Source: Tranquillimonas alkanivorans (GTDB taxonomy: Bacteria; Pseudomonadota; Alphaproteobacteria; Rhodobacterales; Rhodobacteraceae). From it: 64,000 nt of DNA. The notes under the pieces are model-generated. The model worked only from the letters and a program-made list of their open reading frames with translations, did no database searches and was not told where the DNA came from. Positions 8,267 through 18,037 of the stretch are shown here, one piece after another. A program made the position numbers and the translations under genes. The stretch is taken from NCBI RefSeq assembly GCF_900115595.1, contig NZ_FOXA01000001.1:496001-560000 (forward strand), given 5' to 3'. The first letter of the stretch is position 1. The number at the start of each line of letters is the position of its first letter.

Positions 8267-9434
8267 GGCGCGCCGTCCTCCTCACCGGGCACTTCCCCGA
8301 GCAGAAACGGCGGGGCAGCATGCTTTGGCTGTCGGAGGAGTTGCAGGCGCGCGGCTGGCACGTCACCCACGTCACCGTCGGCTACAGCCCCCTGTCGCGC
8401 CTGTCGCGCGACGGGCGGCTGACGGCGCTCGACACGCCCCCGCGCCCCGGCGTCCGCCAGCTTTCCCCGACGCTGACGGCGACCTTCGCACCGACGCCAC
8501 TGCACCCGTTCGGCACGCGCCGGCGCTGGCTGGACGCGCTGCTGCACCCGGTGCTGGCGACCTTCCCGCTTTGGCTACGCCGACGCCTGCGGCCGCTGGT
8601 GCGGGGGGCGGAACTGGTGGTGGTTGAAAGCGGGCCGCCGGTCCTGCTGGCGCCGCTGGTGCGGCGGCACGCGCCGCGTGCCCAACTGGTGTACCGTGTC
8701 AACGACGACGTGCGGTGCCTGGGCCTGCCCCGCTGGCTGGCGCGGGCCGAGCTTCGGTATGCCCCCGTCTTCGACCGCATCAGCACCGCGAGCCCCGGAT
8801 TGCCCGCCGGTTCGCCGCCACCGGGCGGGTGCGGATCGATCCCTTCGGCGTGCCGGCCCGGATGCTCGACCGCCCACACCCGGACCCGTACGGCCCCCGC
8901 CGTGCGGTGCGTGAGGCCGTGTGCGCCGGCACCACCCTGCTGGACCTGCCCGCGCTGGTCCGCACTGCCCGCGCCCGGCCGGGCTGGCGGCTGCACGTCC
9001 TGGGCCGGGTGAAGCGGCCGCCGGTGGACCTGCCCGGGAACCTGCTGCTGCACGGAGAGGTGGGCTTCGAGACGGCAATCGCTCACGTGCTGCACGCGGA
9101 TATCGGGCTCGCACCCTACCGCGACCGGCCGGGCATCGAATACCAGACGGCGCACAGCAACCGGATGCTCCTGTACCGCCACGCCGGCCTGCCGATCCTC
9201 GCCCCCGACCGGCTGCGCGACCCCTCCATCCCGGCGATCATCGGCTACGGCGACCTTGAGCGGGCGCTACGCATGGCGGAGACCGCACCGCGGCGGCCCG
9301 AGCGCTTGCCCGACTGGTCCGAATTCTGTGACCGCATCCTCTCGGGCCTGCCGGGCGACGGTCAGAACGGAACGACCACGCCGCCGTTCGACGCGGCGAC
9401 GGTGCCCGACAGCGCCCGGTGCCGCCGCGTGTAG
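8263..9434 (+). pseudogene. GumK-like glycosyltransferase with a single frameshift
   Basis: Two overlapping frames together make one ~390-residue GT-B glycosyltransferase. The N-terminal part (8263 to about 8802) begins 'MRRAVLLTGHFPEQKRRGSM' and runs to 'RISTASPGL'. The C-terminal part continues in another frame from about 8802 ('ARRFAATGRVRIDPFGV') to 9434. One G missing at 8802/8803 (TTGCCC in place of TTGGCCC) would restore the whole protein. Length and N-terminus resemble GumK, the xanthan glucuronosyltransferase, but the donor is not proven. It is the last gene of the EPS operon and overlaps the upstream gene by ATGA. A sequencing error, a recent null mutation or phase variation could each explain the break. 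Its last 73 bases overlap the convergent spike-fibre gene. Confidence 0.7.
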
Positions 9435-10702
9435 ATGGTGCCGCCGTTGGCCTCGACCGCGAAGGCGTCGCCGTCGCCTGCCGCGTCCGCCACGGTGTCC
9501 TGCAACCACATCTTCCCGAGGTTCGAGCACTTGAAGGCGACCGAGGTGCCGTCGGTGTCCCGCGCCACCGCCCTTGCGCCGGCGACCCAGGTGCGGGTTT
9601 CATGGATGCAGTGCACCTCGGTCCCGTTGCGGGAGTGGCCGAAGTCGCCCCCCAGCACCACGGCGCGGCAGCCGTCATGCGAGGTGACGGCGTTGCACGA
9701 GCTGGCCCCCGGCGTCCCGTTGTCGTGGCCGGTGCAGTCCTGAAGCAGGACGTGCATCCCGGCCTGCCCGTCCTCGTGAAAGCTCCACCCGTCCTTCGCG
9801 CCGAAGGAGGCGTCGCAGCCGAAGAAGGCGACGAGCCCGTTGGTCCTCCGCACCCGCGCCGCGTCGAGCGGGGCGGAGTTGTCGGAGGGCGTGGCATAGC
9901 GGAAGGTACAGTCCACGCCGACCACGTTGCGCGCGGCCACAGCATCGCAATGCAACGCGCCGGTGATGCCGCCCTGGCAGTCGATGTTTTCGAGGTAAAG
10001 GTCGTGCGCATGTGTCAGGAAGCGCGCGCCGTGGAAGCCGCGCAGGGGCACCACGTCGCCCGGCCCCGGCGGCTTTCCGATGTTCACGTGCACTGTCTCG
10101 CTGTCGCGATACCACGTGCCGGCCGTGGCTTGGCAGATGGGAAGATCGGGCACCCGCTCAAGCTCGGTCCAGTGGCCGCGTGGCGTGCGCAGGTCGGTGC
10201 GGAAGACGCGGTTCACCGCTGAAAGCTGGGTCGAGAAGGTGCTGCCCGCGTCGCTCCACGCGACGTTTTCCGGACCGGCCCGCCAGCAGGCGCGCCCGCC
10301 CCAGCCCAGGATCGCGACCGGCAGCGACGGCTCGACGTTGCCGTTCCGGGTAAAGGCGCTTTCTTCGTAAAGCCCCGCCTTGACCAGCACTCGGTACGCG
10401 CCGCCCGTCGCGTTGCCGGCGGTGAAGGCCGCGTGGATCGTGCGCTTGGCGGCCGAGAAGTCGCCGTCCTGCGCCCCGACGCCCGAATTCGCGTCGTCGC
10501 CTTCCACGTCGACGTGAAACGCCGGCCCCGACCAGATCGCCGGGTCGACCAACGCGCGGGGGGCCAGCTTTGCCCGGTACCGGCCGCCCAGCCGCTCGAC
10601 CGCGAGCGGGAAGCGGGCCGTGTCCCACTCCAGCCCGGCAGGAAGCGCGACCGGCAGCGCTGCCGGGCCGCGTGCGCAGACGTCCGCGCCCACCCCCAGC
10701 AT
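9362..10702 (-). CDS. Right-handed beta-helix protein, probable GTA head-spike fibre (GhsB-like)
   Basis: This 446-residue protein lacks a signal peptide. Its N-terminal ~75 residues lead into 'FHVDVEGDDANSGVG', the standard opening of pectate-lyase-like right-handed beta-helix proteins, followed by repeated short Gly/Asn/Asp-rich rungs to the C-terminus. Its ATG overlaps the stop of the spike-base gene as TGATG, so the two are coupled. In Rhodobacter capsulatus the head-spike base and fibre are encoded by an adjacent pair (ghsA/ghsB, rcc01079/rcc01080), and the spikes bind capsule polysaccharide. The fibre identification comes from this pairing and from the fold, because fibre sequences diverge quickly. 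An EPS-modifying lyase is the main alternative. Confidence 0.7.
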   Translation of the reverse strand: MLGVGADVCARGPAALPVALPAGLEWDTARFPLAVERLGGRYRAKLAPRALVDPAIWSGPAFHVDVEGDDANSGVGAQDGDFSAAKRTIHAAFTAGNATGGAYRVLVKAGLYEESAFTRNGNVEPSLPVAILGWGGRACWRAGPENVAWSDAGSTFSTQLSAVNRVFRTDLRTPRGHWTELERVPDLPICQATAGTWYRDSETVHVNIGKPPGPGDVVPLRGFHGARFLTHAHDLYLENIDCQGGITGALHCDAVAARNVVGVDCTFRYATPSDNSAPLDAARVRRTNGLVAFFGCDASFGAKDGWSFHEDGQAGMHVLLQDCTGHDNGTPGASSCNAVTSHDGCRAVVLGGDFGHSRNGTEVHCIHETRTWVAGARAVARDTDGTSVAFKCSNLGKMWLQDTVADAAGDGDAFAVEANGGTIYTRRHRALSGTVAASNGGVVVPF

Positions 10703-10971
10703 CAGTAGAGCCCCACGATGCCGGACGCGCTGGTGCCGGTCGCCAGCACCCGCGCCACCCGGACCGGATAGACCACGCCCGGCGCCAGCTCGGGCAAGGT
10801 GACGGTCGAGCCGTCCTTGAGCACGGCGGCAAGGTCGCCGCCGCCGCCCACCAATAGCGCACGGGTCAGCACGGGCAGGTCAGCGGCGTCGTCGGGCGTG
10901 GCCGCGAAACCGCCGGTGAGGGGGGCGGACACTCCGCCGGCATGGTATTGATAGGGATCGGTGATCGGCAT
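10702..10971 (-). CDS. GTA head-spike base protein (GhsA / RCAP_rcc01079 family)
   Basis: This 89-residue protein begins 'MPITDPYQYHAGGVSAPLTG' and contains 'VLTRALLVGGGGDLAAVLKDG' split into short strands; this matches the small spike-base family of Rhodobacterales gene transfer agents. It would sit on the GTA capsid and anchor the spike fibre. I placed the start at ATG 10971 because an AAGGAG ribosome site lies 6 bases upstream; a longer open frame upstream looks non-coding. The spike-fibre gene follows with a one-base overlap. No other GTA structural gene is in the window, as in R. capsulatus, where this pair also lies outside the main GTA cluster. Confidence 0.8.
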   Translation of the reverse strand: MPITDPYQYHAGGVSAPLTGGFAATPDDAADLPVLTRALLVGGGGDLAAVLKDGSTVTLPELAPGVVYPVRVARVLATGTSASGIVGLY

Positions 10972-11050
10972 CCGAGGCTCCTTGTTCCAGAGCCCCGGAT
11001 GGTGCGACCAATGTGTTGATGCGCGATAAGCGGTGCGTGCGGTGCCTTGG

Positions 11051-14011
11051 TCAGGCCTGTTCGGGCACCAGGATCTCGCGCTTGCCGACGTGGTTGGCCG
11101 AGGACACGACGCCCTGGTCCTCCATCTGCTCGACCAGCCGCGCGGCCTTGTTATAGCCGATAGCCAGCTTGCGCTGGATGTACGAGGTCGAGCACTTGCG
11201 GTCCTTGATGACGATCGCCACCGCCTGGTCGTAAAGCGCGTCCTCGCCGTCGGTGTTACCGCCGGTGCCAAGGCCCAGCACCGCGTCGATATCGGCTTCC
11301 TTCTCGTCGTCCGGCCCCTCGACCACGCCGCCGACATAGTCGGGCGGGCCGAACTGCTTGAGGTAGTTGACGATGTCCTCGACCTCTTCGTCCGACACGA
11401 AGGGCCCGTGCACGCGGGTCAGGCGCGCACCGCCGGCCATGTAGAGCATGTCGCCCATGCCCAGAAGCTGCTCGGCCCCCTGTTCGCCGAGGATGGTGCG
11501 GCTGTCGATCTTCGAGGTGACCTGGAACGAGATCCGGGTCGGGAAGTTCGCCTTGATCGTGCCGGTGATGACGTCCACCGACGGGCGCTGCGTGGCCATG
11601 ATCAGGTGGATGCCCGAGGCCCGCGCCATCTGCGCGAGGCGCTGGATGCAGGCCTCGATCTCCTTACCGGCGACCATCATCAGGTCGGCCATCTCGTCCA
11701 CGATGACGACGATGTAGGGCAGCGCCTCGGGCGCGAATTCCTCGGTCTCGAACACCGGGTCCCCGGTTTCGTCGTCGAAGCCGGTCTGCACCGTGCGCTT
11801 GAACATCTCGCCCTTCGAGAGGGCGTCCTTCACGCGGCCGTTGAACCCTTCGATGTTGCGCACGCCCATGCGCGACATCTTGCGATACCGGTCCTCCATC
11901 TCGGCCACGACCCACTTGAGCGCGACGACGGCCTTCTTCGGATCGGTGACCACCGGCGACAGCAGGTGCGGGATGCCGTCGTAGACGCTGAGTTCCAGCA
12001 TCTTCGGGTCGATCATGATCAGCCGGCACTCTTCGGGCGTGAGCTTGTAGAGCAGCGACAGGATCATGGTGTTGATGGCCACCGACTTGCCCGAGCCCGT
12101 GGTCCCCGCGATCAGCAGGTGGGGCATCTTGGCCAGGTTGGCGACGACCGCCTCGCCGCCGATGTCCTTGCCCAGCGCAAGCGGCAGCTTCATCTGGCTG
12201 TCGCCAAAGTCACGGGCCGACAGGATCTCGCGCAGGACGACCTTCTCGCGGCTGGAGTTCGGCAGTTCGATGCCGATGACCGACCGGCCCGGCACGGTCG
12301 AGACGCGGGCCGACAGCGCCGACATCGAGCGCGCGATGTCGTCGGCCAGGCCGATGACGCGAGACGCCTTGAGGCCCGGCGCGGGTTCGAGTTCGTACAT
12401 CGTGACGACGGGGCCGGGGCGGACCGAGACGATCTCGCCCTTCACGCCGTAATCGTCGAGCACGGTCTCGAGCATCCGGGCGTTTTCCTCCAGCGCCTCG
12501 TCGCTCAGGTGGTGTCGCTCGATCTCGGCGGGGTTGGTCAGCAGGTTAAGCGGCGGATGCTCGTAGTCGCTGTCGCTTTCGTCGAAGCCCAGCGCCGGCT
12601 GCGCCTCGGCCTGCGCACGGCGCGACGGCTGGACGACCTTCTTCGGCGGGTGCTGGACCTTCTTGCGCTCGACCGCCGGGCCCGCGAAGGCCGCGGTCCT
12701 GCGGCCCGTCTCGAACAGCGGCTCGGCCGTCAGCGATTGCGACGACGGCTCGGGCTGAACCAGCTCGGACTCGGGCATCTCCAGCGTCTCGGGATCGAAG
12801 CCCTCGTCAAACGCCTCTTCCTGCGGCTCGTCGTAATGCACCAGCTCCTCGAACTGCGCCGCCGGGGCGGCGGGTTCGGGACGCGGGGTCTTCGGCAGGA
12901 TCATCGGCTGCGGGCCGCGCGGATGGCGCGGGCGCTGCACCGGAGGCTCGGGCCGGGCGGCGGCGGTCAGGATGGGCCGGGCCCGGACGCGCGCCTTGAT
13001 GACGTCGGCGATCTTGGCGCGGATGCGGTCATCGGTGCCGTCATCCTCGGGCTCGAGCACCGCGGGCTCTTCGAGCAGGTCGTCGTCCTGCGGCTCGGTC
13101 CGGCGACGGAACAGTCCCGAAAGCCGCGACAGGACGCCGCCGCGGGCGGGAGCGTCGTCGTAGTCGAACAGGTCGAGCTCGTTGTCCTCGACCTCGTCAG
13201 GCCTTTGGGCGCGCAGGACAGGGCGTGCCTGCGCCACCGGCTCATCGTCCTCGATCAGCGAGTCATCGGCCTCGGCCCGGCGCTGCGCCCGCTCGTCCCG
13301 CCGGCGCTGATGCGCCTCGGCCGCGGCGCGCGCACCGGCGGCCGACCCCCGGACGACGCCATGTGCACCGCGCCCCAGCATCGAGACGAGACCGGCATAG
13401 CTCATCACCACGCCGCCCAACAGGAAGGCCGCGGTCAGCCGCAGTTCCTGCTTCGAGCAGCCCAGCACGAACAGCGACATCACCAGCGCTACCGCCGCCA
13501 CGACCGCTGCGATCATCTTCAGACCCAGCGTCGCCTGCACCGGAACGATCCCCAGCACCGCACCCAGCACCGTGTCGCCGAACAGCCCGCCCAGCCCGAA
13601 GGAATGCGTCCACTCTCCGGCGGGCACATGGGTCGAGGCGTAGACCGACACCAGCGCGATGGCGAGCGGGGCGAAGATCAGCCGCGCGGGCGCGCGCTCT
13701 TCCCCGACATGGAGCAGGAACCGCAAGCCCCACGCGCCGAAGACGGCAACGATGGCCCAGGCGCCCCAGCCCACGATGACGAAAAGCGGCGAGGCGATGG
13801 AGGCGCCGAACCGGCCCAGCAGGTTGCGCGCGGGCTCGTCCGTGGCGCTCAGCCAGCTCGGGTCCTCGGGCACGTAGGAGCCCAGCATCAGTGCGACGGC
13901 GACGGCGACGACGAGCAGCCCGAGGCCGAGCAGCTCCTTCCCCCGCCGCTCGATCACGGCCTGGGTTTCACTGTCGAACAGAGGATCGCGTTGCCTTGCC
14001 TGATACGCCAT
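11051..14011 (-). CDS. ftsK: DNA translocase FtsK
   Basis: FtsK is a membrane-anchored, hexameric, ATP-driven DNA pump that clears chromosome termini from the division septum. The 986-residue protein has four membrane helices in the first ~200 residues, a Pro/Glu/Arg-rich linker to about residue 480, and a RecA-like motor with Walker A 'GTTGSGKS' at 636-643 and Walker B-like '[10 protein letters not shown]'. A C-terminal winged-helix gamma domain ends in '[10 protein letters not shown]'. I prefer ATG 14011, which has GAAGGGA 5 bases upstream, over GTG 14023. GTG 14023 would overlap the upstream aminotransferase stop as GTGA and add only four residues. The two genes form an operon. Confidence 0.96.
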   Translation of the reverse strand: MAYQARQRDPLFDSETQAVIERRGKELLGLGLLVVAVAVALMLGSYVPEDPSWLSATDEPARNLLGRFGASIASPLFVIVGWGAWAIVAVFGAWGLRFLLHVGEERAPARLIFAPLAIALVSVYASTHVPAGEWTHSFGLGGLFGDTVLGAVLGIVPVQATLGLKMIAAVVAAVALVMSLFVLGCSKQELRLTAAFLLGGVVMSYAGLVSMLGRGAHGVVRGSAAGARAAAEAHQRRRDERAQRRAEADDSLIEDDEPVAQARPVLRAQRPDEVEDNELDLFDYDDAPARGGVLSRLSGLFRRRTEPQDDDLLEEPAVLEPEDDGTDDRIRAKIADVIKARVRARPILTAAARPEPPVQRPRHPRGPQPMILPKTPRPEPAAPAAQFEELVHYDEPQEEAFDEGFDPETLEMPESELVQPEPSSQSLTAEPLFETGRRTAAFAGPAVERKKVQHPPKKVVQPSRRAQAEAQPALGFDESDSDYEHPPLNLLTNPAEIERHHLSDEALEENARMLETVLDDYGVKGEIVSVRPGPVVTMYELEPAPGLKASRVIGLADDIARSMSALSARVSTVPGRSVIGIELPNSSREKVVLREILSARDFGDSQMKLPLALGKDIGGEAVVANLAKMPHLLIAGTTGSGKSVAINTMILSLLYKLTPEECRLIMIDPKMLELSVYDGIPHLLSPVVTDPKKAVVALKWVVAEMEDRYRKMSRMGVRNIEGFNGRVKDALSKGEMFKRTVQTGFDDETGDPVFETEEFAPEALPYIVVIVDEMADLMMVAGKEIEACIQRLAQMARASGIHLIMATQRPSVDVITGTIKANFPTRISFQVTSKIDSRTILGEQGAEQLLGMGDMLYMAGGARLTRVHGPFVSDEEVEDIVNYLKQFGPPDYVGGVVEGPDDEKEADIDAVLGLGTGGNTDGEDALYDQAVAIVIKDRKCSTSYIQRKLAIGYNKAARLVEQMEDQGVVSSANHVGKREILVPEQA

Positions 14012-14019
14012 GTGTCCCT

Positions 14020-15207
14020 TCACCTCGTTCCATACAGACAGTCACGCAGGGCCGTCAGCCCGCGCGCCATGTCCTGTTCCGTGGCCACCATCGCGGCGCG
14101 GATGTAGCCCGCGCCCGGATTGAACCCGTCGACCTCACGCGCCAGGTACGCCCCCGGCAGTACCCGGACGCCCGTCTCGCGCCAGAGCTTCAGCGCCGCC
14201 GCCTCGCCGTCCTCGACCGGCAGCCAAAGGAAGAACCCGGCATCCGGTGCGCCGCAGCCGTCGATGCCGTCGAAGACCTCGTCAGCGATCTCGTACTTGC
14301 GCTGGTAAAGGCGGCGGTTCTCGGCCACGTGCGCCTCGTCGGCCCAGACCTTCTCGGCCACGCGCTGAAGCGGCTGGGGCAGCGGAGCGCCGGAATAGGC
14401 GCGCAGCCGCTTGATCCGCGCCATGCACTCGGGTCCGCCCGCCACGAAGCCCGACCGCAGCCCCGGCAGGTTCGAGCGCTTGGACAGGGAGTGGAAGGTC
14501 AGCACCCGCTCCGGGTCCGCGCCCGTGTCCCGGGCGACCTCGAGCGCGCCGGGCGGTGGCGTGTCACGGTAGATCTCGGAATAGCACTCGTCCGCGAGCA
14601 CGAGGAAATCGTGCGTCTCGGCCAACCGGATGAGATCGGCCCAGTAATCTCGCGACGCCACGGCGCCCTGCGGGTTCGAGGGCGAGCAGAGATAGGCCGC
14701 CACCGTTCGTTCGAGCACGTCGTCGGGCAGCGACGCGAAGTCAGGCAGGAAGCCCGTTTCGGCCGTCGCGGGCACGAAGACCGGCTCGGCCCCCACCGAC
14801 AGGGCAGCCACGGCATAGACCTGGTAGAACGGGTTGGGGATCAGCACGACCGGACGCTTGCCCCGCTTGTCCTCGGGAAAGAGCGCCGCGGCGACGTTGT
14901 AGAGCCCTTCGCGCGTCCCGTTGAGCGCCATGACCTGCCGGGCGGGATCGACGCTGACGCCATAGCGGCGAGTCAGCCAGTCCGAGATGGCGGTCAAAAG
15001 CTCGGGCGTTCCGTCGTTCGCGGGGTACTTCGCGAACTCGGTCACGTTTTCGCTCAGGATCGCCCCGACCCAGTCCGGGAAGGCATGCTTCGGCTCGCCG
15101 ATGGACATGTGCAAGGGCTCTCCGCCGGGCGCATGAGCGTCCAGCAGGCTCCGCAAACGCGGAAACGCGTATTCTGGCAGGTTCGAGAACCGTGCGGGGA
15201 ACTGCAT
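14020..15207 (-). CDS. dapC: PLP-dependent aminotransferase, DapC-like (N-succinyl-diaminopimelate aminotransferase type)
   Basis: This 395-residue fold-type I aminotransferase begins at ATG 15207 ('[18 protein letters not shown]'); the open frame further upstream is not conserved in character. It has the 'NGTREGL' phosphate-binding region near 96-102, 'CSPSNPQG' near 174-181, '[10 protein letters not shown]' near 204-213, and the PLP Lys at about 243 in '[15 protein letters not shown]'. The last sequence is typical of DapC, which acts in the succinylase branch of lysine/meso-DAP synthesis. Assignment to DapC over related alanine or aspartate aminotransferases is by motif resemblance. It lies directly upstream of ftsK. 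Confidence 0.75.
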   Translation of the reverse strand: MQFPARFSNLPEYAFPRLRSLLDAHAPGGEPLHMSIGEPKHAFPDWVGAILSENVTEFAKYPANDGTPELLTAISDWLTRRYGVSVDPARQVMALNGTREGLYNVAAALFPEDKRGKRPVVLIPNPFYQVYAVAALSVGAEPVFVPATAETGFLPDFASLPDDVLERTVAAYLCSPSNPQGAVASRDYWADLIRLAETHDFLVLADECYSEIYRDTPPPGALEVARDTGADPERVLTFHSLSKRSNLPGLRSGFVAGGPECMARIKRLRAYSGAPLPQPLQRVAEKVWADEAHVAENRRLYQRKYEIADEVFDGIDGCGAPDAGFFLWLPVEDGEAAALKLWRETGVRVLPGAYLAREVDGFNPGAGYIRAAMVATEQDMARGLTALRDCLYGTR

Positions 15208-15326
15208 TTTGTGCCTCAAGGTCGGGGTCGTGACGCCCCGTTTTGCGGCGACGATAGTCGACGCCGCGCAACAGGGTCCAGATTTTCGCCACGCGAATCG
15301 GGGGCTTGCGCCACCCCCTGTGGCAT

Positions 15327-16658
15327 TTAAGCCAAGGCCCGCTCCGCCGCCACGCCCAGACGAAGCAGGCAATTCTCCGCTCCGGCGGGGGCCTGGAACA
15401 GGATGCCGGTCGACGGCACACCGGTCGGCAGCGTCAGCCCGGCGAGGTTCAGAAGGCTCCCGATGCGGGTGTTGCGCAGGGTCATCAGGTTGCGTTCGGC
15501 ATAATACGCGTCGTCCTCGGCCAGCCGCTCGGCGTTCGGCGGAAGGATGGGCGAGGTCGGCATGATGACCGCGTCGAAGCCCGCCGTCGCCTCGCGATAC
15601 GCCTGCCGCAGCGCGTGCAACCGCTGCCACGCCGCGACGAAGTCGGACCCAAGCGTATCACGGCCGCCACGGAAACGCTCCCGAATCTGGTGGTACATGA
15701 CATCCGGGTTGCCCTCGATCGCGTCCTTCCACACCCCGTAGCCCTCGGTCGCGAAGACCACCGCGGCAAGGTCCAGCGCCTGCGCCACCTCGGGCACCGC
15801 GCGCCGCTCGACGGTCGCGCCAGCGGCCTCCAGCCGCTCGACCGCCCGCTCGAACCCCTGCTTCGGCGCCTCCTCGAGGTCGTCGAGCGCCACGGTATCG
15901 AGCACCATGAAGCGCGTGCCCTTGAGCGAGGCTCCGCGCAGGTCCGGCGCCTTTCCGCCCGTCAGCGCGGCCATCAGGAGCGACGCGTCTTCCACGGTCC
16001 GACACAGCGGCCCGACCGAATCAAGGGACGGGCACAGCGGCACGACGCCCTCAAGGCTTGTCGCCCCGTGCCCCGGCTTCAGACCGACGAGGTCGTTCCA
16101 GACCGACGGCACCCGCACCGAGCCTGCCGTGTCCGAGCCGATGCCCGCCGCCGCGAGCCCGAAGGCCACCGACGCCGCCGCACCGGAGGACGATCCGCCC
16201 GGCACGGCTTCGGGATCGTTCACGTTGGGCGGCGTTGCGGTGACCGGGTTCAGGCCGAGTCCCGAGAAGGCGAGTTCCGTCATGTGCGTCTTGCCCAGGC
16301 ACACCAGCCCGGCGGCGGTGGCGTTGCGCAGCACTTCGGCGTCCCGCTCCGGCGTCCGGCCCTTCAGCAACGCCGAGCCGGCTTCGGTCGCGGTGCCGAC
16401 CGTGTCGAACAGGTCCTTCCACGAGATCGGCACACCGTCGAGCGGCGACAGCCGCCGCCCCGCTTCGGCCCGCGCGGCCGCCGCCCCGGCCTCGGCGCGG
16501 GCGCGATCGGGGGTGGTGCGGGCATAGATGCGGCCGGCGGCTTCGTGGCTTTCGATGGCCGACAGGAAGGTTTCAGTCAGCGAAACCGGGTCGATTTCGC
16601 CCGCGCCGATGCCCCGGCCCAGGTCCGCCGCGCTCATCTTCGTCCAGTCCTGCGCCAT
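15327..16658 (-). CDS. Amidase (amidase-signature family)
   Basis: This 443-residue protein has the Ser-cisSer-Lys catalytic set of amidase-signature hydrolases: Lys81 in 'PISWKDLFDT', the Ser run in 'GGSSSGAAAS' (154-163), and 'GSDTAGSVR' with nucleophile Ser180. These enzymes cleave amide bonds in amides or related nitrogen compounds; the substrate cannot be predicted. There are no GatB/GatC neighbours, so a GatA role is unlikely. The start is ATG 16658, with AGGAGGA 6 bases upstream; a longer in-frame start would invade the divergent ubiH promoter. It diverges from the UbiH-type gene with an 85-base gap. Confidence 0.9.
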   Translation of the reverse strand: MAQDWTKMSAADLGRGIGAGEIDPVSLTETFLSAIESHEAAGRIYARTTPDRARAEAGAAAARAEAGRRLSPLDGVPISWKDLFDTVGTATEAGSALLKGRTPERDAEVLRNATAAGLVCLGKTHMTELAFSGLGLNPVTATPPNVNDPEAVPGGSSSGAAASVAFGLAAAGIGSDTAGSVRVPSVWNDLVGLKPGHGATSLEGVVPLCPSLDSVGPLCRTVEDASLLMAALTGGKAPDLRGASLKGTRFMVLDTVALDDLEEAPKQGFERAVERLEAAGATVERRAVPEVAQALDLAAVVFATEGYGVWKDAIEGNPDVMYHQIRERFRGGRDTLGSDFVAAWQRLHALRQAYREATAGFDAVIMPTSPILPPNAERLAEDDAYYAERNLMTLRNTRIGSLLNLAGLTLPTGVPSTGILFQAPAGAENCLLRLGVAAERALA

Positions 16659-16743
16659 GCTCGTCCTCCTGTCCGCGTTGGCACGAACGCTACCGGCAGC
16701 GGCGGGCATGGACAATGCCCGCCGCTCGGCCATATTTCGGCCC

Positions 16744-17970
16744 ATGAGCATCGATCATGACGTCCTCATCGCCGGCGGCGGGCTGAACGGCTCCGCCCTC
16801 GCCCTCGCGCTCGCCTCGGGCGGGCTGACCGTGGGGCTGATCGACCCGACCCCGCGCGACAGGCGCGCCGCGCCGGACTTCGACGGACGTGGCTATGCGC
16901 TGGCCCTGACCTCGGTCCGCCTGCTGGGCGCGCTGGGGCTGTGGGAGGGTCTGGCCGAGCGGTCGCAGCCGATCCTCGAGATCAAGGTCAGCGACGGACG
17001 CGCCGGCGAAGGACCGTCCCCGATGGTCCTGCACTTCGACCACGCCGAGATCGAGGAAGGTCCCATGGGCCACATGGTCGAGGACCGCCACCTCCGCCCT
17101 GCCCTGCTGGACGCAATCGACGCCGAGCCCCGGATCACCCAGATCACCGGCCCAACGGTGGTGGCGCAGGACGAACGAGACGGCGGCATCGTCGCCACGC
17201 TGTCGGACGGGCGCACCGTGTCGGCGGGCGTCCTGGTCGGCTGCGACGGCAAGACCAGCAGCGTGGCCAGCCGTGCCGGTATCCGGCGCACCGGCTGGCG
17301 CTATGGCCAGACGGCGCTGGTGACCTCGGTCGAGCACGACAAGCCGCACGAGGGGATCGCGCACCAGTTCTTCATGCCGGAGGGGCCGCTCGCCATCCTG
17401 CCGCTTCCGAGCAACCGGTCGTCGATCGTCTGGACCGAGCGGACCGAGCGCGCCGGCCGCATCAACGCGCTGGACGACGCGGGCTACCTTGCCGTGCTGC
17501 GCCCGCGCTTCGGCGATTTCCTGGGCGACATCCGGCTTGTCGGCGACCGGTTCACCTATCCGCTGCAACTGAGCCTGGCGAACGTCTTCGTCGCGCCGCG
17601 CGTAGCGCTGGTGGGCGACGCGGCGCATGCCGTGCATCCCATCGCGGGACAAGGGCTGAACGCGGGCCTCAAGGATGTCGCCGCGCTAGCCGAGATCCTG
17701 ACCGACGCGCACCGGCGGGGCGAGGATATCGGCCGGATCGACGTGCTCGAGCGGTACCAGCGCTGGCGGCGATTCGACGTGGCGACGCTGGCTCTGGCGA
17801 CCGACGGCTTCAACCGGCTGTTCTCGAATGACAACCCGCTGCTGCGGTTCGTCCGAGACCTGGGGCTGGCCGCCGTGAACGCCCTGCCCGAGATGCGGCG
17901 CGGCCTCATCCGTGAGGCTGCGGGGCTGACGGGTGATCTGCCAAGGCTGCTGACGGGCCGGCCCCTCTAG
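16744..17970 (+). CDS. ubiH: UbiH/UbiF-type FAD-dependent hydroxylase (ubiquinone biosynthesis)
   Basis: This 408-residue class A flavin monooxygenase shows the N-terminal FAD-binding 'AGGGLNGSALALALASGG' (10-27), the 'EDRHLRPALLDAI' segment near 113-125, and 'VALVGDAAHAVHPIAGQGLN' near 288-307, which contains the GD motif that contacts FAD ribityl and the UbiH/COQ6 signature. It hydroxylates the aromatic ring of a ubiquinone precursor. Which ring position it modifies is uncertain, because alphaproteobacterial UbiH-type enzymes differ in regiospecificity. ATG 16744 starts exactly at the FAD-binding strand. ubiG is also in this window, but far away at 57 kb. Confidence 0.85.
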   Translation: MSIDHDVLIAGGGLNGSALALALASGGLTVGLIDPTPRDRRAAPDFDGRGYALALTSVRLLGALGLWEGLAERSQPILEIKVSDGRAGEGPSPMVLHFDHAEIEEGPMGHMVEDRHLRPALLDAIDAEPRITQITGPTVVAQDERDGGIVATLSDGRTVSAGVLVGCDGKTSSVASRAGIRRTGWRYGQTALVTSVEHDKPHEGIAHQFFMPEGPLAILPLPSNRSSIVWTERTERAGRINALDDAGYLAVLRPRFGDFLGDIRLVGDRFTYPLQLSLANVFVAPRVALVGDAAHAVHPIAGQGLNAGLKDVAALAEILTDAHRRGEDIGRIDVLERYQRWRRFDVATLALATDGFNRLFSNDNPLLRFVRDLGLAAVNALPEMRRGLIREAAGLTGDLPRLLTGRPL

Positions 17971-18037
17971 CGTGCGTTGCACATCGGCGGACGAGCCTCT
18001 ATTCCGCCGGTGAAGCGAGACAGACAGGGGACGCGGC

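Noticed and set aside
8795-8815. Programmed -1 frameshifting in the GumK-like gene
   Set aside because: No X-XXY-YYZ slippery heptamer and no clear downstream pseudoknot are visible at the junction.
10972-11337. N-terminal extension of the spike-base protein
   Set aside because: The upstream frame overlaps ftsK in antisense and is Arg/Ser-rich. A strong ribosome site marks the short start at 10971.
11033-14107. Very long open frame (about 1,000 codons) antisense to ftsK
   Set aside because: It mirrors ftsK codon by codon, a known effect of high GC third positions. Its His/Asp/Arg-rich protein resembles no family. Similar mirror frames lie opposite dnaK, secA, infB and nusA.
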